A DNA stretch of 64,000 nt from Streptococcus sanguinis (GTDB taxonomy: Bacteria; Bacillota; Bacilli; Lactobacillales; Streptococcaceae), in assembly GCF_003943735.1 (NCBI RefSeq), contig NZ_RJMV01000002.1:128208-192207 (forward strand), written 5' to 3'. The notes beneath the pieces are model-generated. The model searched no databases and had not been told where the DNA came from. It saw nothing but the letters and a program-made list of their open reading frames with translations. How positions within the stretch are numbered: position 1 is the first letter of the stretch; each line of letters starts with the position of its first letter. Below are positions 8,733 through 17,460 of this stretch, piece by piece. The translations under genes and the position numbers were made by a program.

Positions 8733-9503
8733 TTACTTATCCTTAATGACAGAGTCAATAATGTCTTTGGTTTGTTTCATTTGAGAGGTAGACATTACCC
8801 CAACGATTTGATTGTTCTGGGTAGAGAAACTAAACTGTTCGTCATTGGAATTTTTATAGACAAAGGTTGTATCGCGCTCTGAACGTATAATCATTTCCGG
8901 ACGACCAAGCTTGTCGAAAGCTGTCTTGGGAGTGTCGGATGTGGTGATGCTAGAGTAACTGCTTTTGGCTGGCTGAGCGTCTTTTAGGCTAAAACTCAAA
9001 TTCGTCAGTACATTATTGGTAAAGTAGCACATAATGTCTCCGTTGTCTGTGTGCCAGATGTTAACAGAGTTGCCAGGGTCATTCTCATCAGTGCTGAATG
9101 TAGGTTGGCCTAGAGCCGCTATTACCTCATCGTAAGACGTTTTAGGTTTGTCACCATTGATATCCTCTCCGTTTACCTGAATGACAAAGCCAGTGGAAAT
9201 ATGGAAATTTCTTATTTTCTCTAGTTCAGGAATAGAAGCTGCATCTGGTATGTATTGTAGTGCAGAAGCATCATCTGGATCAAAGGTAGCACGTTTCTGA
9301 AATACCTCATCACTACTTTCATAGGTGCTAGAGCTACTGCTAGATGATTTGCTGGATGTTTCCTTAGAGGATGAACTTTTCGAAGCTTTGAGGGAGCTAG
9401 GCGTCTTTTTTCTTTGCTGCGTCTGCTTGGCAGGCATGCAGGCTGAGAGAGCTAGCAGAGAGAGAAGGCTGAGGGCATAGAAGCTGACTTTTTTCATAAT
9501 CAA
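8733..9503 (-). CDS. Putative lipoprotein with Ser-rich linker and two SmpA/BLIP-like repeats
   Basis: The protein starts with a lipoprotein signal peptide ending in LLALSAC, where lipidation would occur, followed by a Lys/Ser-rich linker of some 45 residues and a globular region of about 170 residues. That region holds two similar units, each with a DEVIAALGQP- or TAFDKLGRP-type helix, a strand pattern and an aromatic residue, resembling small SmpA/BLIP-like folds (comparable to DUF4947-type proteins). The function is unknown. The first start is TTG at 9503, with AAAGGA 7 bases upstream; an ATG two codons later (9497) is the alternative. A TTGTTT-17-TATAAT promoter with extended TG precedes it. 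Its ectodomain layout recalls the paralog family at 45-48 kb. Confidence 0.65.
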   Translation of the reverse strand: MIMKKVSFYALSLLSLLALSACMPAKQTQQRKKTPSSLKASKSSSSKETSSKSSSSSSSTYESSDEVFQKRATFDPDDASALQYIPDAASIPELEKIRNFHISTGFVIQVNGEDINGDKPKTSYDEVIAALGQPTFSTDENDPGNSVNIWHTDNGDIMCYFTNNVLTNLSFSLKDAQPAKSSYSSITTSDTPKTAFDKLGRPEMIIRSERDTTFVYKNSNDEQFSFSTQNNQIVGVMSTSQMKQTKDIIDSVIKDK

Positions 9504-9544
9504 TCTTTTTTCCTTTCGCTGATGATGAATGATATTTTTATAAT

Positions 9545-9573
9545 ATTATATCAGCAAAATTTGCTAGAAACAA
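9545..9573 (-). promoter_or_regulatory. Promoter of the lipoprotein gene at 8733-9503
   Basis: On the minus strand TTGTTT is followed after 17 bp by TATAAT, with a TG one base upstream of the -10. Confidence 0.65.
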
Positions 9574-9587
9574 TAGGAAATGAAATT

Positions 9588-9611
9588 AAAAAAGCCCTTT
9601 GGTGGGCTTCT
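9588..9611 (-). terminator. Terminator after tRNA-Cys
   Basis: On the minus strand AGCCC and GGGCT flank a short loop and are followed by a run of T residues, just downstream of the tRNA. Confidence 0.75.
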
Positions 9612-9627
9612 AGAAATATATTTATGA

Positions 9628-9698
9628 AGGCGGTAGACGGATTTGAACCGACGATCAAGCTTTTGCAGAGCCGTGCCTTACCACTTGGCTATACCGCC
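9628..9698 (-). tRNA. tRNA-Cys (anticodon GCA)
   Basis: The minus strand reads a 71-nt cloverleaf beginning GGCGGTATAGCCAAGTGGTA, with a 7-bp acceptor stem GGCGGTA/TACCGCC, a T-loop GGTTCGAATCC and the anticodon loop CTGCAAA containing GCA. CCA is not encoded. A minus-strand promoter (TTGACG, 17 bp, TAGAAT) and a terminator flank it. Confidence 0.95.
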
Positions 9699-9710
9699 GC
9701 AACTCTTATT

Positions 9711-9739
9711 ATTCTATCGTAAATACTTGCTTTCGTCAA
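9711..9739 (-). promoter_or_regulatory. Promoter of tRNA-Cys
   Basis: On the minus strand TTGACG and TAGAAT are separated by 17 bp, ending 13 bp before the tRNA. Confidence 0.7.
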
Positions 9740-9856
9740 GAGGCTTTCATAGTCAAAGCAGAAAATGTTAGACGCTGCCATTCTGAACGCTTCGGGAACA
9801 AATGTTCTGCTGAGAAGTGGAAATCGTACTTAGTGGCAGAAAATCTGGCAAACACC

Positions 9857-9885
9857 TTGTCAAAGAGTAGCGCTTTTGTTATAAT
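9857..9885 (+). promoter_or_regulatory. Promoter of rpsB-tsf
   Basis: TTGTCA, 17 bp and TATAAT give an almost perfect housekeeping promoter. Transcription should start near 9892, leaving a leader of about 112 nt. Confidence 0.85.
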
Positions 9886-9916
9886 AGGGGATGCCGTATA
9901 AATGGCAAAATACTCA

Positions 9917-9974
9917 TTTTAGATGAATTGTGGGACTGTTGCCCTTGGGTGGTTCTGCGAGCTGAAATCTAAAA
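9917..9974 (+). promoter_or_regulatory. Structured leader of rpsB
   Basis: Within the leader, TTTTAGAT (9917-9924) pairs perfectly with ATCTAAAA (9967-9974), enclosing a GC-rich segment that can form an inner hairpin (GGAC...GCCC-TT-GGGT...GTTC). The placement suggests an autoregulatory S2-binding leader; this is inference. Confidence 0.5.
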
Positions 9975-10004
9975 GAGGAAAAAAACAAAAAGGAGAATTT
10001 ACTC

Positions 10005-10787
10005 ATGGCAGTAATTTCAATGAAACAACTTCTTGAGGCTGGTGTTCACTTTGGTCACCAAACTCGTCGCTGGAACCCTAAGATGGCTAAGTACATCTTC
10101 ACTGAGCGTAATGGTATCCACGTAATCGACTTGCAGCAAACTGTAAAGTATGCTGACCAAGCTTACGACTTTATGCGTGATGCTGCTGCTAACGATGCAG
10201 TTATCCTCTTCGTTGGTACTAAGAAGCAAGCTGCAGACGCTGTCAAAGAAGAAGCAGAACGTTCAGGTCAATACTTCATCAACCACCGTTGGTTGGGTGG
10301 AACTCTTACAAACTGGTCTACTATCCAAAAACGTGTAGCTCGTTTGAAAGAAATCAAACGCATGGAAGAAGACGGAACTTTCGAAGTTCTTCCTAAGAAA
10401 GAAGTCGCTCTTCTCAACAAACAACGCGCTCGTCTTGAAAAATTCTTGGGCGGTATCGAAGATATGCCTCGCATCCCAGATGTGATGTACGTAGTTGACC
10501 CTCATAAAGAGCAAATCGCTGTTAAGGAAGCTAAGAAATTAGGTATCCCAGTGGTTGCCATGGTTGATACTAACACTGATCCTGATGATATCGATGTTAT
10601 CATCCCAGCGAACGACGATGCAATCCGTGCAGTTAAATTGATCACTGCGAAAATGGCTGATGCTGTTATCGAAGGCCGTCAAGGTGAAGATAGCGTTGAA
10701 TCAGTAGAAGCAGAATTGGCTGCAACTGAAACTCAAGCAGATTCTATCGAAGAAATTGTTGAAGTTGTTGAAGGTTCAAACGAATAA
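10005..10787 (+). CDS. rpsB: 30S ribosomal protein S2
   Basis: S2 is a 260-residue small-subunit protein, recognised by [22 protein letters not shown] at the N-terminus (positions 6-27) and the [18 protein letters not shown] and [16 protein letters not shown] motifs. The C-terminus carries an acidic Glu-rich tail as in other streptococci. An AAGGAG site precedes the ATG. Codon use is strongly biased, as expected for a highly expressed gene. It is the first gene of the rpsB-tsf operon and has a structured leader. Confidence 0.97.
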   Translation: MAVISMKQLLEAGVHFGHQTRRWNPKMAKYIFTERNGIHVIDLQQTVKYADQAYDFMRDAAANDAVILFVGTKKQAADAVKEEAERSGQYFINHRWLGGTLTNWSTIQKRVARLKEIKRMEEDGTFEVLPKKEVALLNKQRARLEKFLGGIEDMPRIPDVMYVVDPHKEQIAVKEAKKLGIPVVAMVDTNTDPDDIDVIIPANDDAIRAVKLITAKMADAVIEGRQGEDSVESVEAELAATETQADSIEEIVEVVEGSNE

Positions 10788-10802
10788 TCAGTAAACTAAC
10801 CT

Positions 10803-10832
10803 AAAGGGGCGGGGCTCAGCCCAGCTCCTTTA
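10803..10832 (+). terminator. Hairpin between rpsB and tsf (partial terminator)
   Basis: AAAGGGGC pairs with GCTCCTTT and encloses GGGC-TCA-GCCC. The following bases are only modestly T-rich, so it probably attenuates rather than stops transcription into tsf. Confidence 0.6.
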
Positions 10833-10859
10833 TTTACATTAAAAAATAGGAGAAGAAAA

Positions 10860-11903
10860 ATGGCAGAAATTACAGCTAAGCTTGTCAAAGAATTGCGTGA
10901 AAAATCTGGTGCTGGTGTCATGGACGCTAAGAAAGCACTTGTTGAAACTGATGGTGACATCGAAAAAGCGATTGAATTGCTTCGCGAAAAAGGGATGGCA
11001 AAAGCAGCTAAGAAAGCTGACCGTGTTGCCGCTGAAGGTCTGACAGGCGTTTACGTAAACGGTAATGTTGCCGCTGTTGTTGAAGTGAATGCTGAAACTG
11101 ACTTCGTTGCGAAAAATGCTCAATTTGTTGACTTGGTAAATGCAACTGCGAAAGTAATCGCTGAAGGCAAACCAGCTAATAACGAAGAAGCACTTGCTTT
11201 GACAATGCCTTCAGGTGAAACTCTTGAAGCTGCATACGTATCTGCAACTGCAACTATCGGAGAAAAGATCTCTTTCCGTCGCTTTGCTTTGATTGAAAAG
11301 ACAGATGCTCAACACTTCGGTGCTTACCAACACAACGGTGGCCGTATCGGAGTTATCTCAGTTATTGACGGTGGAGACGATGCTCTTGCTAAGCAAATCT
11401 CTATGCATATCGCTGCGATGAAACCAACTGTTCTTTCATACAAAGAATTGGATGAGCAATTTGTTAAAGATGAATTGGCACAATTGAACCACGTCATCGA
11501 CCAAGACAACGAAAGCCGTGCAATGGTTGGTAAACCAGCTCTTCCACACTTGAAATACGGTTCTAAAGCTCAATTGACTGATGCAGTTGTTGCTCAAGCT
11601 GAAGAAGACATCAAGGCTGAGTTGGCTGCAGAAGGCAAACCTGAAAAGATTTGGGACAAGATCATCCCAGGTAAAATGGATCGCTTCATGCTTGACAACA
11701 CTAAAGTTGACCAAGCTTACACACTTCTTGCACAAGTATACATCATGGATGACAGCAAGACAGTTGAAGCTTACCTTGAATCAGTAAATGCTTCAGTAGT
11801 TGAGTTCGCTCGCTTTGAAGTTGGTGAAGGTATCGAAAAAGCTGCTAACGACTTTGAAAACGAAGTAGCTGCAACAATGGCTGCTGCTCTTGGTCAGAAC
11901 TAA
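10860..11903 (+). CDS. tsf: Translation elongation factor Ts
   Basis: EF-Ts recycles EF-Tu by exchanging GDP for GTP. The 347-residue protein begins with the conserved UBA-like domain [24 protein letters not shown] and carries the [10 protein letters not shown] motif. The AGGAG site is 9 bases before the ATG. It lies in operon with rpsB behind an attenuating hairpin and is closed by a strong terminator. Codon bias is strong, as for rpsB. Confidence 0.97.
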   Translation: MAEITAKLVKELREKSGAGVMDAKKALVETDGDIEKAIELLREKGMAKAAKKADRVAAEGLTGVYVNGNVAAVVEVNAETDFVAKNAQFVDLVNATAKVIAEGKPANNEEALALTMPSGETLEAAYVSATATIGEKISFRRFALIEKTDAQHFGAYQHNGGRIGVISVIDGGDDALAKQISMHIAAMKPTVLSYKELDEQFVKDELAQLNHVIDQDNESRAMVGKPALPHLKYGSKAQLTDAVVAQAEEDIKAELAAEGKPEKIWDKIIPGKMDRFMLDNTKVDQAYTLLAQVYIMDDSKTVEAYLESVNASVVEFARFEVGEGIEKAANDFENEVAATMAAALGQN

Positions 11904-11931
11904 TCGTTTTTGGCTTTGTAAATAGAACAAT

Positions 11932-11964
11932 AAAAGGTCTGAGATTTTTTCTCAGACCTTTTCA
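11932..11964 (+). terminator. Terminator after tsf
   Basis: AAAAGGTCTGAGA pairs with TCTCAGACCTTTT around a T-rich loop. It is one of the strongest terminators in the window. Confidence 0.9.
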
Positions 11965-12007
11965 TTTGTAGCATTTTGAAACATCAAGTTTAGAATGGTG
12001 AGCAGCA

Positions 12008-12358
12008 TCACTTAGCTGCTTTTTCTCTTTCTTCCTTATGAGCAATCAAGCCATTGGTAAAAATCAAGACTACCAATATGAAGAGAAGAGCTGTGGTTTG
12101 GGGGTAAGTTAGGCTAAACTGGTAGACTTTGGTAATAAACAAAAGGGGCAGAGTAACCACCATCATAATCAGAAAGCTATACCATTTGACTCGGTTGCTG
12201 ACCAGCTCCTGTTCGAAGAGCAGGGGAGCATAAAGACAGGCGATGAGAGCTCCGACAGGAATATCAACATAGTCAGCAGAAAAGATGGTGAAAATACTCA
12301 GAGCTGCAAAGAGCCATTTAAGTACATGACGAGAATAGTTGAGCCAATCCATTTTCAT
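12008..12358 (-). CDS. Small membrane protein of unknown function
   Basis: I do not recognise a named family. The 116-residue product has about four hydrophobic segments (near residues 12-30, 33-45, 58-76 and 85-103) and a charged C-terminal tail. The ATG at 12358 is chosen because a strong AAGGAGG site lies 8 bases upstream; an in-frame GTG 46 codons earlier has no support. It is transcribed away from ctsR and toward tsf, and appears to be monocistronic. Confidence 0.6.
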   Translation of the reverse strand: MKMDWLNYSRHVLKWLFAALSIFTIFSADYVDIPVGALIACLYAPLLFEQELVSNRVKWYSFLIMMVVTLPLLFITKVYQFSLTYPQTTALLFILVVLIFTNGLIAHKEEREKAAK

Positions 12359-12557
12359 AGGATTATCCTCCTTGTTTAGATGATCGTTGGCAGGCAGGAG
12401 TTTCTGTCTGTCTTTTCCTTGTGGATTTCCACCTATATTATAACGCTTTAAAAGCAAAAAGCAAGCGGTTACACAAGCCTGACAAAGCTTTTTCACTAGT
12501 TTGAATTGTCAGACCTTTCAGTCATCCCTTTTTCTTTTAAAATAGAGATTTTTCCGG

Positions 12558-12583
12558 TATAATATTAGTCAAAGATAGTCAAT
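12558..12583 (+). promoter_or_regulatory. ctsR promoter with CtsR operator
   Basis: TATAAT at 12558-12563 is followed at once by AGTCAAAGATAGTCAA (12567-12582), which matches the known CtsR heptad repeat RGTCAAANANRGTCAAA except for its final base. The operator covers the start region, so CtsR binding would block ctsR-clpC transcription until heat stress. Confidence 0.9.
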
Positions 12584-12642
12584 GTTAGAGAAACAAGGAA
12601 AAAAGAAATTTATTCTGAAATTCTCAACTGGAAAGGGAAGTC

Positions 12643-13107
12643 ATGGGTGCAAAAAACACATCGGACAGTATTGAAGCATATATCAAGTCTATTCTGGCTC
12701 AGGCTGGGATGGTTGAATTGAAACGCAGTGAACTGGCTGATGTTTTTCAGGTGGTTCCCAGTCAGATTAACTATGTGATTAAGACGCGTTTTACGGAAAG
12801 TCGGGGCTATATCGTTGAGAGTAAGCGTGGCGGTGGCGGCTATATTCGAATTGGAAAGATTGAATTTTCCGACCGGCATCAGATGCTTTGCGGCCTGTAC
12901 GACAGTGTGGGAGAGCGTGTCAGCCAGCAGGTTTTCACAGATGTTATTCAGCTTCTTTTTGACGAGAAGATTATGACTGAACGTGAGGGCAATCTAATCT
13001 TGTCAACAGCAACGGACTCGATTTTAGGTGATGGAGCTGCGGTGATTCGTGCCCGGATATTAAAAAAGATTTTACAACAACTAGACAGAAAAGGAATGGA
13101 ATCATAA
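12643..13107 (+). CDS. ctsR: Transcriptional repressor CtsR
   Basis: CtsR represses clp chaperone-protease genes and loses DNA binding at high temperature. The 154-residue protein has the N-terminal winged helix (IEAYIKSIL...VPSQINYVIKTRF) with the RGGGGYIRI glycine wing at about residues 62-70, the thermosensing feature of the family. A CtsR operator overlaps its own promoter, so it is autoregulated. Its stop codon abuts the clpC ATG directly, indicating translational coupling. Confidence 0.96.
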   Translation: MGAKNTSDSIEAYIKSILAQAGMVELKRSELADVFQVVPSQINYVIKTRFTESRGYIVESKRGGGGYIRIGKIEFSDRHQMLCGLYDSVGERVSQQVFTDVIQLLFDEKIMTEREGNLILSTATDSILGDGAAVIRARILKKILQQLDRKGMES

Positions 13108-15537
13108 ATGAAATACTCAAAAGCCTTAATAGAAAGCTTGGAAGCAGCCCAGCTCTTGGCCGGCCATTTTATGACAGATTATCTGGAATCATGGCATCTG
13201 TTGATTGCTCTGGCTAATAATCCCTACAGCGTTGCTGGTTCAGTTCTCAATGAGTTTCCTGTGGAAGTTGATGGATTTGAAGAAGCAGCTTTTCAGATTA
13301 CTGGTCAGGCTTATCAGAAAGACTGTCACTTTGAGCTGCTGCCTTTTTCTTATCGCTTAGAGGAGCTGTTTGAGGAAGCGGGCCAGATTGCAGAAGCTGT
13401 TCGCGCTAAGCATGTAGGTACTGAGCATGTGCTGCTGGCCATGCTATTTGATCGGGGGACCTTGGCCTCTCGTATTCTGGAATTTACCGGCTTTAGCTAC
13501 GAGGATAAGGAGCAGGGACCGAAAATTAGTGATTTGCGAAAGGTCTTGGAGCAGCGAGCTGGCTGGGGCAAGGAAGATATCAAGGCTATTCGCAGTCTGA
13601 ATAAGGGGGTAATGGCTGCCAAGCAGACCATGGCTAATATGATGGGGATGCCGGCTTCTACTAGCGGAGGCCTAGAAGACTACACCCGTGATCTGACCGA
13701 GCTGGCTAGAGATGGCCGATTGGAGCCAGTCATTGGCCGTGATCAGGAAATTTCACGGATAGTTCAGATTCTCAGTCGCAAGACTAAAAACAATCCAGTG
13801 CTGGTTGGAGACGCTGGGGTTGGTAAGACGGCTCTGGCCTTAGGATTGGCCCAACGTGTAGCGGCTGGTCAAGTTCCTGCTGAACTTGCCAAGATGCGGG
13901 TTTTGGAGTTGGACTTGATGAATGTAGTCGCTGGCACTCGCTTTCGCGGAGACTTCGAGGAGCGGATGAACAACATCATCAATGATATCGAAGAAGATGG
14001 TCATGTCATTCTCTTCATCGATGAGCTGCATACTATCATGGGCTCTGGCAGCGGTATTGACTCGACCTTGGATGCGGCCAATATCCTGAAACCGGCTCTT
14101 GCTCGCGGAACATTGCGGACAGTTGGTGCTACGACCCAGGAAGAGTACCAGAAACATATTGAAAAAGACGCTGCTCTTTCTAGGCGTTTTGCCAAGGTCA
14201 GCATAGAAGAGCCGAATGTGGCTGACAGCATTGCTATTTTACAAGGCTTAAGAAAGAGCTATGAAGATCACCACAAGGTGCAGATCAGTGATCAGGCGAT
14301 TGAGACGGCGGTGAAATATGCCCATCGCTATCTGACCAGTAAGCACCTGCCTGACTCTGCCATTGATCTTTTGGACGAGGCCAGTGCGACAGTGCAGAAT
14401 AGAGGACCGCAGAATTATGAGCAGTCGGATTTGACGCCAGTGGATCAGGCCTTGATGGCAGCGGATTTTAAAAAGGTGTCGAAGTTGCTTGAGCAAGAGC
14501 AGCAACCCAAGCTTTATAAGCTGAAAGTGGAAGAAGACGATGTCTTGGCGACCCTTAGCGGTTTGTCTGGTATTCCAGTGCAGAAGCTGACTCAGACAGA
14601 TGCGAAGAAATACCTCAATTTGGAAACAGAACTGCATAAACGCGTGATTGGGCAGGACGAGGCGATTTCAGCTATCAGCCGAGCTATCCGACGCAATCAG
14701 TCTGGTATCCGCAGCAGCAAGCGGCCAATTGGGTCCTTTATGTTCCTAGGTCCGACAGGAGTCGGGAAGACAGAGCTAGCCAAGGCCTTGGCCGAAAGTC
14801 TCTTTGATGACGAATCTGCTCTCATACGATTTGATATGAGTGAATACATGGAGAAATTCGCAGCTAGCCGCCTAAACGGAGCCCCTCCAGGCTATGTAGG
14901 CTATGAAGAGGGTGGAGAGCTGACGGAGAAGGTGCGCAACAGACCTTATTCTGTCCTGCTCTTTGACGAAGTGGAAAAGGCGCACCCGGATATTTTCAAT
15001 GTTCTCCTGCAGGTCTTGGATGATGGTCAGTTGACTGACAGCAAGGGCCGAAAGGTGGACTTCTCCAACACGATTATTATCATGACCAGCAATCTGGGGG
15101 CGACCAGTTTGCGGGATGATAAGACGGTGGGCTTTGGTGCGCGTGACATTCGCTTGGATCACGCCAATATGGAAAAACGGATGATGGAAGAACTCAAGAA
15201 AGCATATAGACCGGAGTTTATCAACCGTATTGACGAGAAGGTAGTCTTCCACAGTTTATCTGCAGAAGATATGCAGGAAGTGGTCAAGGTTATGGTCAAA
15301 CCGCTCATTGCCAGTCTTGCTGATAAGGGAATTGAGCTGAAGTTCCAGGCTAGTGCCCTTAAGCTGCTGGCTCAGGAAGGCTACGATGTGGAAATGGGAG
15401 CACGGCCATTGCGCCGCACTCTGCAGACCCAGGTAGAGGACAAGCTGTCTGAGCTCCTCTTGACAGGAGACTTGACGACTGGTCAGACTCTTAAGGTCGG
15501 GGTCAAGGCTGGCCAACTCAAGTTCGAAGTGGCTTAG
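13108..15537 (+). CDS. clpC: ATP-dependent Clp protease ATPase subunit ClpC
   Basis: ClpC is an AAA+ unfoldase that feeds proteins to ClpP and acts in stress response and competence control. The 809-residue protein has a Clp N-domain (about 1-145), a first ATPase domain with Walker [10 protein letters not shown] near residue 234 and Walker B LFIDELH, a middle segment, and a second ATPase domain with GPTGVGKTE near residue 548 and [12 protein letters not shown]. Arrangement with ctsR is standard in Firmicutes, although mcsA and mcsB are absent as in other streptococci. There is no obvious strong terminator immediately after it. Confidence 0.96.
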   Translation: MKYSKALIESLEAAQLLAGHFMTDYLESWHLLIALANNPYSVAGSVLNEFPVEVDGFEEAAFQITGQAYQKDCHFELLPFSYRLEELFEEAGQIAEAVRAKHVGTEHVLLAMLFDRGTLASRILEFTGFSYEDKEQGPKISDLRKVLEQRAGWGKEDIKAIRSLNKGVMAAKQTMANMMGMPASTSGGLEDYTRDLTELARDGRLEPVIGRDQEISRIVQILSRKTKNNPVLVGDAGVGKTALALGLAQRVAAGQVPAELAKMRVLELDLMNVVAGTRFRGDFEERMNNIINDIEEDGHVILFIDELHTIMGSGSGIDSTLDAANILKPALARGTLRTVGATTQEEYQKHIEKDAALSRRFAKVSIEEPNVADSIAILQGLRKSYEDHHKVQISDQAIETAVKYAHRYLTSKHLPDSAIDLLDEASATVQNRGPQNYEQSDLTPVDQALMAADFKKVSKLLEQEQQPKLYKLKVEEDDVLATLSGLSGIPVQKLTQTDAKKYLNLETELHKRVIGQDEAISAISRAIRRNQSGIRSSKRPIGSFMFLGPTGVGKTELAKALAESLFDDESALIRFDMSEYMEKFAASRLNGAPPGYVGYEEGGELTEKVRNRPYSVLLFDEVEKAHPDIFNVLLQVLDDGQLTDSKGRKVDFSNTIIIMTSNLGATSLRDDKTVGFGARDIRLDHANMEKRMMEELKKAYRPEFINRIDEKVVFHSLSAEDMQEVVKVMVKPLIASLADKGIELKFQASALKLLAQEGYDVEMGARPLRRTLQTQVEDKLSELLLTGDLTTGQTLKVGVKAGQLKFEVA

Positions 15538-15664
15538 AAAGCGCAGTCTTTCAATGGAAAGTTGTGTGTTCGCGGTTAATCCCTGATAGCAATCATACCT
15601 ATAGATACCGAACAGTTATTTCATCATTCAATGAAACTGGAAAATTGAAGGATTGGAGGCTGAT

Positions 15665-16375
15665 ATGTCGTTTTTTAAAGATTTGTTTGCTGGCAAGAAA
15701 GCCAGAGTGAAAACACCAGAAGAGCGCAAGGCGGCTAGTATCCAGCGCTTGAAGAAGGAGGGTATTCCTTATATCGAGCATTTGCCGGTTATCGAAGGTG
15801 CTGAGCAGGTGTGGCCGCGCTCGCTAGAAGAAATTGCGCGTCGTGCTATTACCAGCCTCTTGGTTATTCAGGCGGCCTTGGATATCGAAAATAATAATTA
15901 TAATGAGGAGAGCCGCCAGTGGCTGCAGGATAAACTGCAGCAATACGGGGTGCAGGAAGAGTTGACGCCCAAAGAAAGGGCGGTCTTGGAAGATCGTGCC
16001 GACTCGGCAGCTATCATCAATATGGTTTGGAAATACGAGGCCTATTGGTCGCTGATTTGGTACTTAGGTCTAGTCGATACTTTACCGTTTCCAGATAAAA
16101 TTTGTGATTGTGATGCTGCTATTGACGCAGTCGCTAGTGCGGTTGACTTTCAGGAATTTCTGGAAAAATGCCAACCGCGCAGCTTAGAAGAGTTACTGGA
16201 TGAGGATGACTTGATTTATCGTTATCACTGGGCCTGTGTTGAGGCTCGGATTCATGACCAGCCAGCACCGGCTGGCCTTGATGAAAGTGTTGTTTTGGAG
16301 AGGCGGTCTGGCCTCGACTGGCTGCTGGGGCTGAATACGGCCCAGGACTGGGATGCTGTTGAGCTGCATACCTAG
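15665..16375 (+). CDS. DUF4272 domain protein
   Basis: The 236-residue soluble protein begins with a short basic segment followed by a domain I recognise as DUF4272-like (PEERKAASIQRLKKEGIPYI, then SLEEIARRAITSLLVIQAAL, and a C-terminal DLIYRYHWACVEAR motif). The function of that family is unknown. GGAGG lies 5 bases before the ATG at 15665; an upstream TTG at 15653 overlaps the site and is unlikely. It lies between clpC and the ECF gene on the same strand and could be read from either promoter. Confidence 0.7.
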   Translation: MSFFKDLFAGKKARVKTPEERKAASIQRLKKEGIPYIEHLPVIEGAEQVWPRSLEEIARRAITSLLVIQAALDIENNNYNEESRQWLQDKLQQYGVQEELTPKERAVLEDRADSAAIINMVWKYEAYWSLIWYLGLVDTLPFPDKICDCDAAIDAVASAVDFQEFLEKCQPRSLEELLDEDDLIYRYHWACVEARIHDQPAPAGLDESVVLERRSGLDWLLGLNTAQDWDAVELHT

Positions 16376-16418
16376 TCTAACTTCTCTTGATTCACTCAAT
16401 TAGAAAAGGAGGTGGCCT

Positions 16419-16904
16419 TTGTCTGCTCGCAAAATGGCTAAAATTGCCATCCTATCGGCTTTATGTGTGGCCTTTCGCTATGCATTTTCCTTTCTTCCCA
16501 ATGTGCAGCCTATCTCAGCTATCTTTTTCCTGATCGTTATCTTTGAGGATTTGCAGACTTCACTCCTAGTGATGGCTGTGACGATGTTTACATCAGCTTT
16601 TCTTTTGGGGATGAGCCCAATCGTCCTCTTTCAGTTGCTGTCCTTTGGACTGATTCTTTGCCTTTGGTGGCTGCTCTATCCTCGGTTAAATCTAGTGGGA
16701 CAGGGAATAGTAGCAGCTCTCCTATCCTTTGGCTATGGCATTGCCATCGATACACTGACAGCCTTGCTGTACAACTATCACTGGTGGTCTTATGCGATTA
16801 TCAATGCTTTGACCTTCAATATAGCGCACGGACTGTCGACCTTGTTTTTTTACCCACTCTTGTACCCTATTTTAAGGAGGCTCTATAATGAAAAAAATCT
16901 TTAG
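16419..16904 (+). CDS. ECF transporter substrate-binding (S) component
   Basis: This 161-residue protein has about five to six membrane helices and an alanine/arginine-rich N-terminus (ARKMAKIAILSALCVAFRYA) typical of S components of energy-coupling factor vitamin transporters. S components bind the vitamin and work with a shared EcfA1A2T module, which is not in this window. It starts at TTG (16419) after a strong AAGGAGGT site. Its last 17 bases overlap the start of a DUF4430 lipoprotein gene, so the two are translationally coupled. The vitamin is not known; DUF4430 domains resemble the cobalamin-binding beta domain of transcobalamin, which makes a corrinoid a guess. Confidence 0.75.
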   Translation: MSARKMAKIAILSALCVAFRYAFSFLPNVQPISAIFFLIVIFEDLQTSLLVMAVTMFTSAFLLGMSPIVLFQLLSFGLILCLWWLLYPRLNLVGQGIVAALLSFGYGIAIDTLTALLYNYHWWSYAIINALTFNIAHGLSTLFFYPLLYPILRRLYNEKNL

Positions 16905-17289
16905 TTTGCTCACACTTGCTTTTGCCCTTCTCCTTGTTGGTTGCGGTAGCAGCCAGACAAATACTGACAAGAGCTCTAGCTCGGCTGATTCTTCTGTCAA
17001 AAAGGAACTGAAAATCAGTATCAGTATTGCACCAGAAGGTCAGGAGAAGAGCGAGAAAACGGTGGCTGTTGAAGAAGGAAAGACAGCTATGGATGCTTTG
17101 AAGAAGGCCTATAAGGTCGAAGAAAAAGATGGTTTTATCACTTCGATTGATGGTCATGCTCAGGATGAAGCAAAGGGCCTCTACTGGATGTTTAAGGTCA
17201 ACGGAGAAATGGCTCCTAAGGCAGCCAATCAAATCACTGTCAAGGATGGAGACAAGCTGGAATTCTACCAAGAAGTCTATCAGCAATAA
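16888..17289 (+). CDS. DUF4430 domain lipoprotein
   Basis: The 133-residue protein has a lipoprotein signal ending LLLVGCG, a Ser-rich linker and one DUF4430 domain (TAMDALKKAY, then GLYWMFKVNGE and the KDGDKLEFYQEVY end). DUF4430 is related to the C-terminal domain of intrinsic factor and transcobalamin. Anchored outside the membrane, it could deliver a ligand to the ECF component encoded by the overlapping upstream gene. An AAGGAGG site lies inside that gene, and a terminator follows. Confidence 0.8.
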   Translation: MKKIFSLLTLAFALLLVGCGSSQTNTDKSSSSADSSVKKELKISISIAPEGQEKSEKTVAVEEGKTAMDALKKAYKVEEKDGFITSIDGHAQDEAKGLYWMFKVNGEMAPKAANQITVKDGDKLEFYQEVYQQ

Positions 17290-17299
17290 ATCTTTTATA

Positions 17300-17337
17300 A
17301 AAAGAATCTGATGCTTAAGGCATTAGGTTCTTTTTTT
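17300..17337 (+). terminator. Terminator after the DUF4430 gene
   Basis: AGAATCTGATGC pairs with GCATTAGGTTCT, including G-T wobbles, and is followed by seven T residues. Confidence 0.8.
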
Positions 17338-17346
17338 GTGCCCTTG

Positions 17347-17427
17347 ATATAGTTTTAAAATATCTGGAAAATATTTTTATAAAATTTTATAAAAAACTAT
17401 TGACAAAAGAAAAATATAGTTTATAAT
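17347..17427 (+). promoter_or_regulatory. nadR-pnuC promoter with candidate operator repeats
   Basis: TTGACA at 17400-17405 and TATAAT at 17422-17427 are spaced by 16 bp. ATATAGTTT occurs at 17347-17355 and again at 17414-17422, the second copy running into the -10. These are plausible sites for the NrtR-like regulator encoded downstream; this is inference. Confidence 0.55.
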
Positions 17428-17460
17428 AAAAATATAGAAAACAATAAAAAGGATAGGCCT

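Noticed and set aside
15599..15781. Small minus-strand open frame overlapping the start of the DUF4272 gene
   Set aside because: No ribosome site, and it overlaps the ribosome site and start of a better-supported gene.
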